Shown one piece after another: positions 10,562 through 20,013 of a DNA stretch of 64,000 nt. Position 1 is the stretch's first letter; each line of letters begins with the position of its first letter. Source of the DNA: CAWGXZ01 sp963826695 (GTDB taxonomy: Bacteria; Pseudomonadota; Gammaproteobacteria; Burkholderiales; Burkholderiaceae_C); NCBI GenBank assembly GCA_963826695.1, contig CAWGXZ010000004.1:1240001-1304000 (forward strand), given 5' to 3'. Position numbers and translations under genes: made by a program. The notes under the pieces were generated by a model, which had not been told where the DNA came from, made no database searches, and saw only the letters and a list, made by a program, of their open reading frames with translations.

Positions 10562-10597
10562 CCGGACCCGGGTCCGGTCGCCCCCGGAAATTCCGGG
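10562..10597. repeat. two adjacent short perfect palindromes between selO and dapC
   Basis: CCGGACCCGGGTCCGG at 10562-10577 is a perfect 16-bp palindrome. CCCGGAAATTCCGGG at 10583-10597 has 7-bp arms around one base. They sit 45-80 bp before the dapC start and downstream of selO. They could be an operator pair or part of a selO transcript end; there is no T-run, so a Rho-independent terminator is not supported. Confidence 0.45.
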
Positions 10598-10684
10598 CGG
10601 GCGGGTGGTGCGGCGAGGCCGGAACGGCATGTTCGGACGCACCCCGCTCCATCGACGGGGGTGTCAACCGGTGCGCAGCGAGGA

Positions 10685-12178
10685 TCAGGTGCCGCAGTAC
10701 GTTCGGTATCCCGCCGTGATCTCGGGTGCGGCCGGCGCCGCATAGCTTTCGAGCCCGGGGCGTTCGTCGAAGGGCTGTGCGAGCACGTCGAGCAGCCGTT
10801 CGAAGGGTGCGAGGTCGCCATCCGCACTCGCGGCGGCGAGGGCCTCCTCGACCCGGTGGTTGCGGGCGACATAGATCGGGCTGCTGCGCCGCATCGCATC
10901 CGCGCGCTCGGCAGGCGCTACCGATTCGAGTGCGCCACGGCTGCGCCAGCGTGCCAACCACGCGTGCAGCGGCCCTGTGTCCGCGAACAAGGCCTGCAGG
11001 CGCAAGCCTTCCCCATCGACGGCATCGGCCAGGTAGCGCCAGCCGAGCGTGTGGTCGATTGCCTGCGCCTGCAGCAGCGCCAGCCAGTCGTCGGCAAGCG
11101 CCGGGTCGCCGGCCTCGGCCCGGGCCAAACCCAGCTTCACGCGTGCGCCGTCGAGCCAGTGCACCTCGTACTGCCCCGGAAACGCGTCGATCACTTCGAC
11201 CAGGCGCGGCACGACCTTGTCGGGCTCGTCGGCATCGATCAGCGCCAGCAGGGCCTCTCCCAGGCGTGCCAGGTTCCAGCGGGCAATCAGCGGCTGGTTG
11301 GCGTAGGCATAGCGGCCCTGCGTGTCGATCGAGCTGAACACCGCATCGGGATCGTGCGACTCCATGAATGCGCAGGGTCCGTAGTCGATCGTTTCGCCGG
11401 AAATCGTCATGTTGTCGGTGTTCATCACGCCATGTATGAAACCGACGTGCATCCAGCGGGCCACGAGCGCGGCCTGGCGCCCGGCCACGGCGCGCAGCAG
11501 TTCGACATAGCGATCCGGATGGTCGATCAGCGCCGGATCGTGGCGGCGAATGGCGTAGTCCGCCAGCTGGCGCAGCTTTTCGATCTCGCTGCGCGCGGCG
11601 AAGTACTGGAAGGTGCCCACGCGCAAGTGGCTCGACGCGACGCGGGTCAGCACCGCCCCGGGCAGCGTGTCCTCGCGGAACACCGTTTCGCCCGTGGCAA
11701 CCGCCGCAAGGGCGCGCGTCGTCGGTATGCCGAGCGCATGCATCGCCTCGCCGAGGATCGCCTCGCGCAGCACCGGGCCGACCGCGGCCTTGCCGTCACC
11801 TCCCCGCGAGAAAGGCGTTCGTCCCGAGCCCTTGAACGCAATGTCGCGCCGCTGACCGCGGCGATCGGTCACCTCGCCGAGCAGCAGCGCCCGACCATCG
11901 CCGAGCGACGGCGAGAAGCCGCCGAACTGGTGCCCGGCGTAGGCCTGAGCAATCGGCATCGCACCGTCCGGGACCTCGTTGCCCGAAAAGATGGCGGCGC
12001 CTTGTTCACCCGCAAGCGCTACGCCGTCGAGGCCGAGCTCCTCGGCAAGCGGCCGGTTGAACCACAACATCGACGGCGCCGGCACCTTTGCCGGCTGCCA
12101 CGGCCGCGCCAGCCCGGAAAGTTCGCGGGCATACGAGTTGTCGAATCGGAACAGCGGCGGTACGGCGGTTTCAGACAT
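10685..12178 (-). CDS. selO: protein adenylyltransferase SelO (YdiU pseudokinase family)
   Basis: A 497-residue SelO. Members have a kinase fold with ATP bound in inverted orientation and transfer AMP to Ser/Thr/Tyr of target proteins, with links to redox stress. Family landmarks include YAGHQFGGFSPSLGDGRALLLGE (written in part), FKGSGRTPFSRGGDGKAA, the metal-binding GVMNTDNM, and IDYGPCAFME. The protein ends in Cys-Gly-Thr: the cysteine is third from the end, the position of selenocysteine in animal SelO and of cysteine in E. coli. The start MSETAVPPLFRFDNSYAREL is chosen by homology; the frame upstream is not conserved. It lies on the same strand as dapC, 167 bp away. Confidence 0.95.
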   Translation of the reverse strand: MSETAVPPLFRFDNSYARELSGLARPWQPAKVPAPSMLWFNRPLAEELGLDGVALAGEQGAAIFSGNEVPDGAMPIAQAYAGHQFGGFSPSLGDGRALLLGEVTDRRGQRRDIAFKGSGRTPFSRGGDGKAAVGPVLREAILGEAMHALGIPTTRALAAVATGETVFREDTLPGAVLTRVASSHLRVGTFQYFAARSEIEKLRQLADYAIRRHDPALIDHPDRYVELLRAVAGRQAALVARWMHVGFIHGVMNTDNMTISGETIDYGPCAFMESHDPDAVFSSIDTQGRYAYANQPLIARWNLARLGEALLALIDADEPDKVVPRLVEVIDAFPGQYEVHWLDGARVKLGLARAEAGDPALADDWLALLQAQAIDHTLGWRYLADAVDGEGLRLQALFADTGPLHAWLARWRSRGALESVAPAERADAMRRSSPIYVARNHRVEEALAAASADGDLAPFERLLDVLAQPFDERPGLESYAAPAAPEITAGYRTYCGT

Positions 12179-12267
12179 GGTCGGCTCGGGTTGTGCGAGG
12201 CACGCGTGGCAGATTTCGCGCCGCTGTGCGAGATCAAAGCCGCCTCCGGCGTGCAGGCGCTGGAGCG

Positions 12268-12514
12268 GATCGGGCGGGCGGGGTGCCGTGCGCCGCTCAT
12301 GTCCCCCGAGACGGGCGTTGCCCGTCTCTCCTCCTTTACTTCGCTCTGCACGACACCCCACCCGCCCGATCTGGCGCCGAGGAGGCCCGTCCCGTGAACA
12401 CCGAGCGGAGCCAGGCCGCGGGTGGTGGGTGAGCGCGCAGTGAAGTAAAGGAGGAGGCCTTGCCGAACGGCAAGGTCGGGGGACATGAACGGAGCGCTTA
12501 CCCGCCAGCCGCGG
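12268..12514. repeat. pair of inverted, hairpin-bearing repeat units between queF and selO
   Basis: Two units in opposite orientation fill much of the gene-free stretch 12179-12653. The left unit has outer arms 12268-12292/12347-12371, and the right unit 12417-12437/12494-12514. Each encloses a conserved 5' block (CATGTCCCCCGA), a small hairpin, and a conserved 3' block (CTCCTCCTTTACTTC). The internal hairpins differ in sequence (12310-12326 and 12458-12475) but both have 7-bp stems, and the outer stems also differ while staying paired. No protein is credible here. The remaining bases, 12179-12267 and 12515-12653, show nothing recognisable beyond expected promoter space for selO. Confidence 0.65.
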
Positions 12515-12653
12515 CCCGCCCCAACCTTGGCATGCAGGCGTTCAACGGATAGCCCAAGACGCCGAGGAGCAAGTGACCACGCATGCCGCGTCGCCGCAAG
12601 TTCTATTCGAATTTCCGCATGATGCGCGTAGGAAGCCGGCGGCTGTGTGACCC

Positions 12654-13151
12654 TCAGCCGCGCAAACCACTCTCGCGTGGATGCGCCGGCAACTCGACGG
12701 CCGGCTGCGGTGACCAACCCGGCTGCCGGTGCTCGGCAACGATGTTGGTGTAGATGCCGCCGCGCACATACCAGCGCGCGCTGATGCGCACGAAGCGCGG
12801 ATCGGTCGCGGCGACGATGTCGTCGAGCACCTGGTTGGTCACCTTCTCGTGGAACGAGCCCTGGTCACGGTAGCTCCAGAAGTAGAGCTTCAGGCTCTTC
12901 AGCTCGATGCAGAGGCGGTCGCACACCATGTCGATGGTGAAATGCGCAAAGTCGGGCTGGCCGGTCAGCGGGCAGTTGCAGGTGAATTCGGGCACCTGGA
13001 ACTGGATCGCGTAGTCGCGCTCCGGCTGCGGGTTGTCGAAGACGTCGAGCTTGCGGCTCGGCTGGGTCGGCGGCGTGGCCGGTTTGCGGCGCCGGCCGGC
13101 AGGGGGTGCGGGGGCGTCGGCGGCAGGGGCGGCGCGGGGCGGCTGGGCCAT
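12654..13151 (-). CDS. queF: NADPH-dependent 7-cyano-7-deazaguanine reductase (preQ0 reductase)
   Basis: A 165-residue single-domain (YkvM-type) QueF of the tunnelling fold. It reduces preQ0 to preQ1 in queuosine biosynthesis for tRNA. The active-site cysteine is in FTCNCPLTGQPDFAH, and the neighbouring Asp-Phe-Ala-His and ELKSLKLYFWSYRDQGSFHE blocks are the substrate and NADPH sites of the family. The first about 45 residues are a Pro/Ala-rich tail. The start MAQPPRAAP (13149-13151) is preferred over an ATG 36 bp upstream. It is divergent from smc with a 126-bp shared upstream region; no preQ1 riboswitch is recognised there. Confidence 0.94.
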   Translation of the reverse strand: MAQPPRAAPAADAPAPPAGRRRKPATPPTQPSRKLDVFDNPQPERDYAIQFQVPEFTCNCPLTGQPDFAHFTIDMVCDRLCIELKSLKLYFWSYRDQGSFHEKVTNQVLDDIVAATDPRFVRISARWYVRGGIYTNIVAEHRQPGWSPQPAVELPAHPRESGLRG

Positions 13152-13277
13152 GGGCGAGGGCTTCCGAAAAGGTCGCGATGCTATCATCGCGTCCTTCCGC
13201 GACGCCCGACCGAGCGCTATTTTCCCTTTGCCGTCAATGACTTACCAGATCGAAACCGGGCGCTCGACGGATTGTCG

Positions 13278-16200
13278 ATGCGCCTGAACTCGATCAAGTT
13301 GTCGGGCTTCAAGTCCTTCGCCGAGCCGACGCACTTCCAGCTTCCAGGACAGTTGGTCGGGGTCGTCGGGCCGAATGGCTGCGGCAAGTCGAACATCATG
13401 GACGCAGTGCGCTGGGTGCTCGGCGAGTCGAAGGCCAGCGAGTTGCGTGGCGAGTCGATGCAGGACGTGATCTTCAACGGCTCGGGTCAGCGCAAGCCGG
13501 CCGGCCGCGCCAGCGTCGAACTGGTTTTCAGCAACGAGGATGCACGTGCCGGCGGCCAGTGGAACCGGTTTGCCGAGATTGCCGTCAAGCGCGTGCTGAC
13601 GCGTGACGGCACCAGCAGCTACTACATCAACAACCAGCCGGTGCGCCGCCGTGACGTGCAGGAGGTGTTTCTCGGCACGGGCCTCGGGCCGCGTGCCTAC
13701 GCCATCATCGGCCAGGGCACGATCTCGCGGATCATCGAGAGCCGACCGGAGGAGCTGCGCCTTTTCCTCGAGGAAGCTGCGGGTGTCTCCAAGTACAAGG
13801 AGCGCCGTCGCGAGACCGAGCAGCGGCTGCGCGACACACGCGAGAACCTGACCCGGGTGGACGATATCGTCCGCGAGCTGGACGCACAACTCGAAAAGCT
13901 CGAAGCGCAGGCGGCGCTGGCCCGACGCTTTAGCGAGCTGCAAGCGCAATCGACACTGCGGCAGCAGCAGCTCTGGGCGATTCGCCAGCGCGATGCAGAA
14001 GCCGAGGCGGTCCGGCTGCAGGCGGCTGCGGCGGCTGCGGACCATGCCGTCGAGGCGCGCACGGCCGATTTGCGGCACGCCGAGGCGGCGCTCGATGCGC
14101 TGCGCCAGGACCACTACGCCGCCAGCGACGCGTTGCATGCGGCACAGGGCGGCCTGGCCGAGGCTGCGCTCGCCGTCAGCCGGCTCGAGGAACGCATTCG
14201 CTACGCCGCGCAGGCGCGGCACCGCGCCGGTGAGCGCCTGGCCGGTTTGCAGCAGCAGCTGGCGCAGTGGACCGCGCGGCGCGAGGCCGCGGATGCCGAG
14301 CTCGGTGCCCTGGCAGCGCAGCGCGCCGACGCCGAGCAGGAGGTCGGCACGCTTGCCGCCAGGCTCGAGGCCCAGCAAGCGCTGCTGCCGGCTGTCGAGG
14401 AGGCGCAGCACCAGGCGCAGGCAGCCAGCCAGCGGCAGCGCGGCGAAGCGTCTCGCCTGCGCCAGCAGATCGAATTGCTGGCCGCGGAAAGCCGCAGCGT
14501 CGTCGAGCAGCTGAAGCGCCTTGCGGGGCGTGATGAACGGCTGGCCGATGAGCAACGGCGGCTGGACGTTCCCGACCCGCAGCGGCTCGTCGAGCTGCAG
14601 GCGCGGGTCGAGGCAGCGGCGGCGACCAGCCACGCCGCCGATGGCCGTCTGCACCAGCTGACCGAGCAGCTGCCACGGCTCGACGAGGAGCGTCGCCAGC
14701 TGCAAGCGCGACAGGCGGCGGAAGCGGCGCAAGGCACCCGACTTGCAGCCCGGTCGCAGGCGCTGCAAGCCCTGCAGGAGAAGGTCCAGACCGATGGTCG
14801 GCTGCGCCCGTGGCTTGCGCGTCACGGGCTGGCTTCCCTGCCGGCCCTGTGGAAGCGCATCGAGGTCGAGGCCGGCTGGGAGCCGGCGCTCGAAGCGGCG
14901 CTGCGCGAACGGCTCGGCGCGATCGAGGTCGACCGGCTCGATGCCGCACGCGGCTGGAGCGCCGAACCGCCCCCGGTGAAGCTGACGCTGTTCGCCGCAA
15001 TGGTGCGGCCGGCGCCGGCCGCCGCTGCCGCCCCGGCCGGCCTGAAGCCGCTGGCCGAATGGCTGCGAATCGGCGCCGAGCCCGACCGGGCCGGCTTGCG
15101 CGCGCTCCTCAATGACTGGCTTGCCGGCGTTTTTGCCGCCGTCGACCTCGATCAGGCGCTGGCTGCGCGGGACGCCCTGGCGCCGGGGCAGCTGATCGTC
15201 ACGCCGGCTGGCCATGCCGTCGGGCGCTCGTCGCTGCACTTCCACGCGGCCGATTCCGAGCAGGCCGGCTTGCTGGCCCGCGCACACGAGATCACCGACC
15301 TGGAACGCGAGCTGCGCGCCCAGGCGCTGATTGCCGACGAGGCACGCGCCTGTGCGCAGCGCGCCGAGGCGGCCTACGCCGACGCGGCGCAGCAGCTGGC
15401 CGCCGCCCGCCGCGACGCCGCCGAGGCGCAGAAGGGTGCGCACGCCTTGCAGGTCGATTGGTTGCGGCTCGGCCAGCAGGCCGAACAGAGCCGCAGCCGG
15501 TCGGCGCAGCTCGAAGCCGACCGCCATGAAGTTGCCACCCAGCAAGCCGAGCTGGAAGGGCAGCGGCACGCGGCCGAGGCGCGGCTTGAGCGTCTGCAAG
15601 TCGAGCGCGACGCGGCGCAGCATGCGCAAGGCCGCATCGATGCGACGCTGCAGCAGGCGCAGCGGGACTTGACACAGGCAAGTGAGCAGCAGCGCGCGCT
15701 CGAACGTCGGCTCGACGAGGCGCGTTTCAGCGCCCGCGCCCTGGTTGCGCGGCAAGCCGAGCTGCAGCGCGCCGCGGCCACGGCGGCCGAGCAGATCGAG
15801 CGGCAAGGCGGCGCCTGCAGCGAGGTCGAGGCCGAGATCGAGCACCTGGCCGATGCCTCGGCCGAGGAAGAACTGCAGTCGGCGCTGGCGCTTCGACTCG
15901 AACGCGAGCAGCAACTGGGCGCGACGCGCCACGGCTACGACGAACTGTCGCTGGCGCTGCGCCGTGCCGACGAAGCCCGCCTGCGCCACGAGCAGAGCCT
16001 GCAGCCGCTGCGCGAGACCCTCGGCCGGCTGCAGCTGGAGCAGCAGGCCGCCGAGCTGCGCGCCGCGCAGCACCGAGAGCAATTGCAAGCCGCCGGCGCC
16101 GACTTCGCCACTGTGTTGGCGGGCCTCGCTCTTGGGGAGCCGCGCCCGGCGGCGCTGCAGGCCGAGATCGACCGTGCGCAGCGCGAACTGGCCGAACTCG

Positions 16201-16814
16201 GCGCGGTCAACCTGGCCGCACTCGAAGAACTCGGCACGGCGCGCGAGCGCAAGGGCTTTCTCGATGCGCAGCTGGTCGACCTGCGCGACGCCATCGCCAC
16301 GCTGGAAGACGCGATCCGCAAGATCGACCTCGAAACCCGCGAGCTGCTGTCGAGCACCTTCGAGCAGGTCAATGGCCATTTCGGGCGCATGTTTCCCAGC
16401 CTGTTCGGCGGCGGCACGGCGCGCCTGGTGATGACCGGCGAAGAAATACTCGATGCCGGCGTGCAGGTCATGGCGCAGCCGCCGGGAAAGAAGAACAGCA
16501 CCATCCATCTGCTGTCGGGCGGCGAGAAGGCGCTGACAGCGATTGCCCTCGTCTTTGCGATCTTCCAGCTGAACCCGGCGCCGTTCTGCCTGCTCGACGA
16601 GGTCGACGCGCCACTCGACGACGCCAATACCGAGCGCTATGCGCGGCTGGTGGGGCAGATGTCGCAGTCGACCCAGTTTCTCTTCATCAGTCACAACAAG
16701 ATCGCAATGGAGATGGCCCAACAACTGATCGGTGTGACGATGCAGGAGCAGGGCGTCTCGCGCATCGTCGCCGTCGATATCGAGGCCGCGGCCGGCCTCG
16801 CCGTGGCGGCATGA
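13278..16814 (+). CDS. smc: chromosome segregation ATPase SMC
   Basis: A 1178-residue SMC. The N-terminal half-ATPase has Walker A GPNGCGKSN at residues 31-39. It is followed by a long Ala/Gln/Arg-rich coiled coil, a globular hinge near residues 510-640, a return coiled coil, and the C-terminal half-ATPase with signature LLSGGEKALTAIAL and Walker B FCLLDEVDAPLDDAN. SMC dimers bind DNA and, with ScpA and ScpB, organise and separate daughter chromosomes. The start MRLNSIKLSGFKSFAEPT is the canonical one; the open frame extends 549 bp upstream across queF but is not conserved. It is followed by zipA and ligA on the same strand, a standard betaproteobacterial order. Confidence 0.97.
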   Translation: MRLNSIKLSGFKSFAEPTHFQLPGQLVGVVGPNGCGKSNIMDAVRWVLGESKASELRGESMQDVIFNGSGQRKPAGRASVELVFSNEDARAGGQWNRFAEIAVKRVLTRDGTSSYYINNQPVRRRDVQEVFLGTGLGPRAYAIIGQGTISRIIESRPEELRLFLEEAAGVSKYKERRRETEQRLRDTRENLTRVDDIVRELDAQLEKLEAQAALARRFSELQAQSTLRQQQLWAIRQRDAEAEAVRLQAAAAAADHAVEARTADLRHAEAALDALRQDHYAASDALHAAQGGLAEAALAVSRLEERIRYAAQARHRAGERLAGLQQQLAQWTARREAADAELGALAAQRADAEQEVGTLAARLEAQQALLPAVEEAQHQAQAASQRQRGEASRLRQQIELLAAESRSVVEQLKRLAGRDERLADEQRRLDVPDPQRLVELQARVEAAAATSHAADGRLHQLTEQLPRLDEERRQLQARQAAEAAQGTRLAARSQALQALQEKVQTDGRLRPWLARHGLASLPALWKRIEVEAGWEPALEAALRERLGAIEVDRLDAARGWSAEPPPVKLTLFAAMVRPAPAAAAAPAGLKPLAEWLRIGAEPDRAGLRALLNDWLAGVFAAVDLDQALAARDALAPGQLIVTPAGHAVGRSSLHFHAADSEQAGLLARAHEITDLERELRAQALIADEARACAQRAEAAYADAAQQLAAARRDAAEAQKGAHALQVDWLRLGQQAEQSRSRSAQLEADRHEVATQQAELEGQRHAAEARLERLQVERDAAQHAQGRIDATLQQAQRDLTQASEQQRALERRLDEARFSARALVARQAELQRAAATAAEQIERQGGACSEVEAEIEHLADASAEEELQSALALRLEREQQLGATRHGYDELSLALRRADEARLRHEQSLQPLRETLGRLQLEQQAAELRAAQHREQLQAAGADFATVLAGLALGEPRPAALQAEIDRAQRELAELGAVNLAALEELGTARERKGFLDAQLVDLRDAIATLEDAIRKIDLETRELLSSTFEQVNGHFGRMFPSLFGGGTARLVMTGEEILDAGVQVMAQPPGKKNSTIHLLSGGEKALTAIALVFAIFQLNPAPFCLLDEVDAPLDDANTERYARLVGQMSQSTQFLFISHNKIAMEMAQQLIGVTMQEQGVSRIVAVDIEAAAGLAVAA

Positions 16815-16884
16815 GTGCTGCTGCGCCGTGCAACAACCGGGCCGCCCAGGCGGCCCGCCAACCGATGAACTGCCTGAATCGAAT

Positions 16885-17922
16885 ATGAATGAATTGAGCG
16901 TTGCCCTCGGTGCCCTCGGCGTCCTGGTGCTCGGTGGTGTGCTGGCCCACGGTGCCTGGCAAGCGCGCCGTGCCGCGCCCAAGCGGGCGGCGGATGCCGT
17001 CGAGCCTGTCCTGGCCGACGCGGCAGCGGGGCCGGCAGGCAGCGCGGCTGATGACGAAACGGCCGCGGCGACCCGGCTCGCCGTCGGCGCGCGACGGCAG
17101 CAGCCGCGACTCGATGCGCTGGTCGACGCGATGGCGACGCTCTCGATCGAGGCCCCGATCGCTGGCGAGCTGCTGGTGGCCCACCTGCCGACCACCCGGC
17201 GTGCTGGCAGCAAGCCGTACTGGATCGAGGGCCTCGAGGTGTCGAGCGGCGAGTGGGAGGTTCCCGTGGCTCAGGGGCAGTACCGGGAGCTGCAGGCCGG
17301 GGTGCAACTGGCCAACCGCAACGGCGCTCTGAACGAGATCGAGTACTCGGAATTCGTGCAGAAGGTGCAGTCGTTCGCCGAAAGCATCGGCGCGATGGTC
17401 GATTTCCCGGACATGATCGATGTCGTCGCCCGCGCGCGCGAGCTCGATCACTTCGCCAGCCAGCACGACGCGCAACTGGCGGTGCACCTGCAGGCGCTGG
17501 GTGCCGCCTGGAGCGTCGGCTATGTCGAGCAGCATGCACTGGTGTGCGGCTTCAAGCCCGGCACGCTGCCGGGGCAGATGGTGCTGCCGTCACCCGAGGT
17601 CGGCATGCCGCCGCTGGCGACGCTGCACTTCGACTCGCAGGCGGCATTGGCCGATGACCCGAATGTGTCGTCGGTGCGCTCGGTGACGCTCAGCTACGAC
17701 GTGCCGCAGATCCCGGCGGCAAGCGAGCCCTTCGCGGCCTGGCGGGCAAGCGCCAAGTCGCTGGCGGCGGCCATGGAAGCGGCCATCGTCGACGACCGCG
17801 GCAGGCCGCTCGGCGACGACAGCTTCGACGCGATCGCCAGCGAGCTGCAACAGCTCTACCGGGCGCTCGAGGCGCGTGACCTGGCGGCCGGTTCCACGGC
17901 GGCACGGCGGGTATTCAGCTGA
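16885..17922 (+). CDS. zipA: cell division protein ZipA-like, FtsZ-binding C-terminal domain
   Basis: A 345-residue protein with one N-terminal membrane helix (about residues 5-24, VALGALGVLVLGGVLAHGAW), a variable Pro/Ala-rich linker, and a C-terminal domain (about 190-335) resembling the ZipA FtsZ-binding fold. In E. coli ZipA tethers FtsZ to the inner membrane. Sequence identity within this family is low in betaproteobacteria, so part of the call rests on the position between smc and ligA. The start MNELSVALG places the membrane helix at the very N-terminus. The stop TGA overlaps the ligA ATG (TGATG). Confidence 0.8.
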   Translation: MNELSVALGALGVLVLGGVLAHGAWQARRAAPKRAADAVEPVLADAAAGPAGSAADDETAAATRLAVGARRQQPRLDALVDAMATLSIEAPIAGELLVAHLPTTRRAGSKPYWIEGLEVSSGEWEVPVAQGQYRELQAGVQLANRNGALNEIEYSEFVQKVQSFAESIGAMVDFPDMIDVVARARELDHFASQHDAQLAVHLQALGAAWSVGYVEQHALVCGFKPGTLPGQMVLPSPEVGMPPLATLHFDSQAALADDPNVSSVRSVTLSYDVPQIPAASEPFAAWRASAKSLAAAMEAAIVDDRGRPLGDDSFDAIASELQQLYRALEARDLAAGSTAARRVFS

Positions 17923-19982
17923 TGGAGGGTCATGCCTCGGCAGCCGAGCGCGCCGAGGCGCTGCGTGAGCAGCTGCGCTTCCACGCGCACCGCTACTACG
18001 TTCTCGACCAGCCGCTGATCCCCGACGCCGAGTACGACCGGCTGTACCAGGAATTGCAGGCGCTCGAGGCGGCACATCCCGAGCTGGCGACAACCGATTC
18101 GCCGACGCAGCGCGTGCTCGGCGCGGTTCTGGAAGGTCTGGCGCCGGTGCGCCATGCCGTGCCGATGCTCTCGATCGAGACCGAGCGCGACACGTCGGAT
18201 GCCGCTGCCGAGCGCTTCGACGCCCGGGTGCGCCGGGCGCTCGCGCTCACGGCCGACGATCCGCCGGTGGCCTATTCGGCCGAACTGAAGTTCGACGGGC
18301 TGGCGATCAACCTGCGCTACGAGCACGGCCGCCTGCTGCAGGCCGCCACCCGCGGCGATGGCGAGACCGGCGAGGACGTGACGCACACCGTGCGCACCAT
18401 CGGCGAGGTGCCGCTGCGGCTCGGTCCCGCAGGGTGCGCCATTGCACGGCTCGAGGTCCGCGGCGAGGTCTACATGCGGCGCGATGCCTTCGAGCGCCTC
18501 AACCAGCGGCAGCGCGAGCGCGACGACCGGACCTTCGTCAACCCGCGCAATGCGGCCGCGGGCGTGGTGCGGCAGCTCGATGCGCGGATTGCTGCGGCCC
18601 GGCCGCTCAGCTTCTTCGCCTATGGGCTCGGCGCCGTCGAGGGCTGGGAAGTGCCGGCGACGCACAGCGGCGTGCTGAAGGCGCTGGCCGAATTCGGCAT
18701 CCCCGTGAGCGACGAGCGGGCGGTGGTGCAGGGCGCCCCCGGGCTGGTCGAATTCCATTCGCGCATCGGGACGCAGCGCGATGCGCTGCCGTTCGACATC
18801 GACGGTGTCGTCTACAAGGTCGACGATCGCCGGCTTCAGCAGCAGCTCGGCTTCAAGACGCGCGAGCCGCGTTGGGCACTGGCCCACAAGTATCCGGCGC
18901 ACGAGCAGATGACGCAGCTGCTGGCGATCGAGGTGCAGGTCGGCCGCACCGGCCGGCTGACGCCGGTGGCCAAGCTCGCGCCGGTCTTTGTCGGCGGCAC
19001 GACGGTGAGCAATGCCACGCTGCACAACGAGGACGAGGCCCGGCGCAAGGACGTGCGTGTCGGCGACATCGTGATCGTGCGGCGTGCCGGCGACGTCATC
19101 CCGGAAGTCGTGGGCGTGGTGCCGAATGCCGCGCCTGGCGAACCCCGCGGCGAGTCCTTCGACCTCTACCGGCAGCTCGGCGGCCGTTGTCCGGCGTGCG
19201 CCAGTGAAATCGTTCGTGACGAGGGCGAGGTCGACTGGCGTTGCAGCGGCGGCCTCTACTGCCCGGCGCAACGCAAGCAGGCGATGCTGCATTTCGCCGG
19301 CCGCCGCGCGATGGACATCGAGGGCCTCGGTGAGCGGCTGGTCGAGCAACTGCTGGAAACGCGCCGCATCGCCACCTTGGCCGACCTCTACCGGCTCGAC
19401 ATGGCGCAGCTGGCCGGGCTCGAGCGCTACGGCGAGAAGAGCGCCGCCAAGCTGCTCGGCGCGATCGAGGCAAGCAAGCAGACGACGCTCGGCCGGTTCC
19501 TGTATGCACTCGGCATCCGGCAGGTCGGCGAGAGCACCGCCAAGGAATTGGCACGACACTTCGGTCGGCTCGAGCCGCTGCTGGACGCCAGCGTCGAGCA
19601 GCTGATGACGGTCGGCGACGTGGGCCCGGTGGTCGCACGCAGCATCCGCACCTTCTTCGAGCAGCCGCACAACCGCGAGGTCATTGCCCAGTTGCAGCGG
19701 TTGGGCGTCTCGTGGGCCGAACAGCCCGGGGGCGCCGACCTCGCGCCCATGCCGCTGGCCGGCAAGACCTTCGTGCTCACCGGCAGCTTGCCGACGCTGA
19801 CCCGCGAGGAGGCGCAGCAGCGGATCGAAGCCGCGGGTGGCAAGGTCAGCGCATCGGTGTCGAAGAAGACCGACTTCGTCATCGCCGGCAGCGATGCCGG
19901 CAGCAAGCTGGTCAAGGCAGAAGCGCTCGGCATCGCCGTGCTCGACCAGGACGGGCTGGACGCGCTGCTCGGCTCGGCCTGA
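17922..19982 (+). CDS. ligA: NAD-dependent DNA ligase LigA
   Basis: A 686-residue ligase that seals nicks in replication and repair using NAD+. The AMP-accepting lysine is Lys123 in ELKFDGLAINL. The N-terminal Ia domain (YYVLDQPLIPDAEYDRL) binds the nicotinamide half of NAD. An OB fold follows, then a four-cysteine zinc finger (CPAC ... CSGGLYC), helix-hairpin-helix repeats, and a C-terminal BRCT domain from about residue 605. Full length for the family. It is translationally coupled to zipA (TGATG). Confidence 0.98.
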   Translation: MEGHASAAERAEALREQLRFHAHRYYVLDQPLIPDAEYDRLYQELQALEAAHPELATTDSPTQRVLGAVLEGLAPVRHAVPMLSIETERDTSDAAAERFDARVRRALALTADDPPVAYSAELKFDGLAINLRYEHGRLLQAATRGDGETGEDVTHTVRTIGEVPLRLGPAGCAIARLEVRGEVYMRRDAFERLNQRQRERDDRTFVNPRNAAAGVVRQLDARIAAARPLSFFAYGLGAVEGWEVPATHSGVLKALAEFGIPVSDERAVVQGAPGLVEFHSRIGTQRDALPFDIDGVVYKVDDRRLQQQLGFKTREPRWALAHKYPAHEQMTQLLAIEVQVGRTGRLTPVAKLAPVFVGGTTVSNATLHNEDEARRKDVRVGDIVIVRRAGDVIPEVVGVVPNAAPGEPRGESFDLYRQLGGRCPACASEIVRDEGEVDWRCSGGLYCPAQRKQAMLHFAGRRAMDIEGLGERLVEQLLETRRIATLADLYRLDMAQLAGLERYGEKSAAKLLGAIEASKQTTLGRFLYALGIRQVGESTAKELARHFGRLEPLLDASVEQLMTVGDVGPVVARSIRTFFEQPHNREVIAQLQRLGVSWAEQPGGADLAPMPLAGKTFVLTGSLPTLTREEAQQRIEAAGGKVSASVSKKTDFVIAGSDAGSKLVKAEALGIAVLDQDGLDALLGSA

Positions 19983-20013
19983 ATCCGCTGCACCGGTCGG
20001 TTCTGCGATCCGT

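Noticed and set aside
12019..12717. Coding frames across the inverted-repeat region before selO
   Set aside because: They run through palindromic sequence in several frames and encode nothing recognisable.
13152..13277. preQ1 riboswitch upstream of queF
   Set aside because: No short stem plus A-rich pseudoknot tail of the preQ1 classes could be recognised in the 126-bp divergent spacer.
13242..17213. A 1323-codon minus-strand frame opposite smc
   Set aside because: It is a shadow of the GC-rich smc/zipA coding strand; the plus strand encodes full SMC and ZipA.
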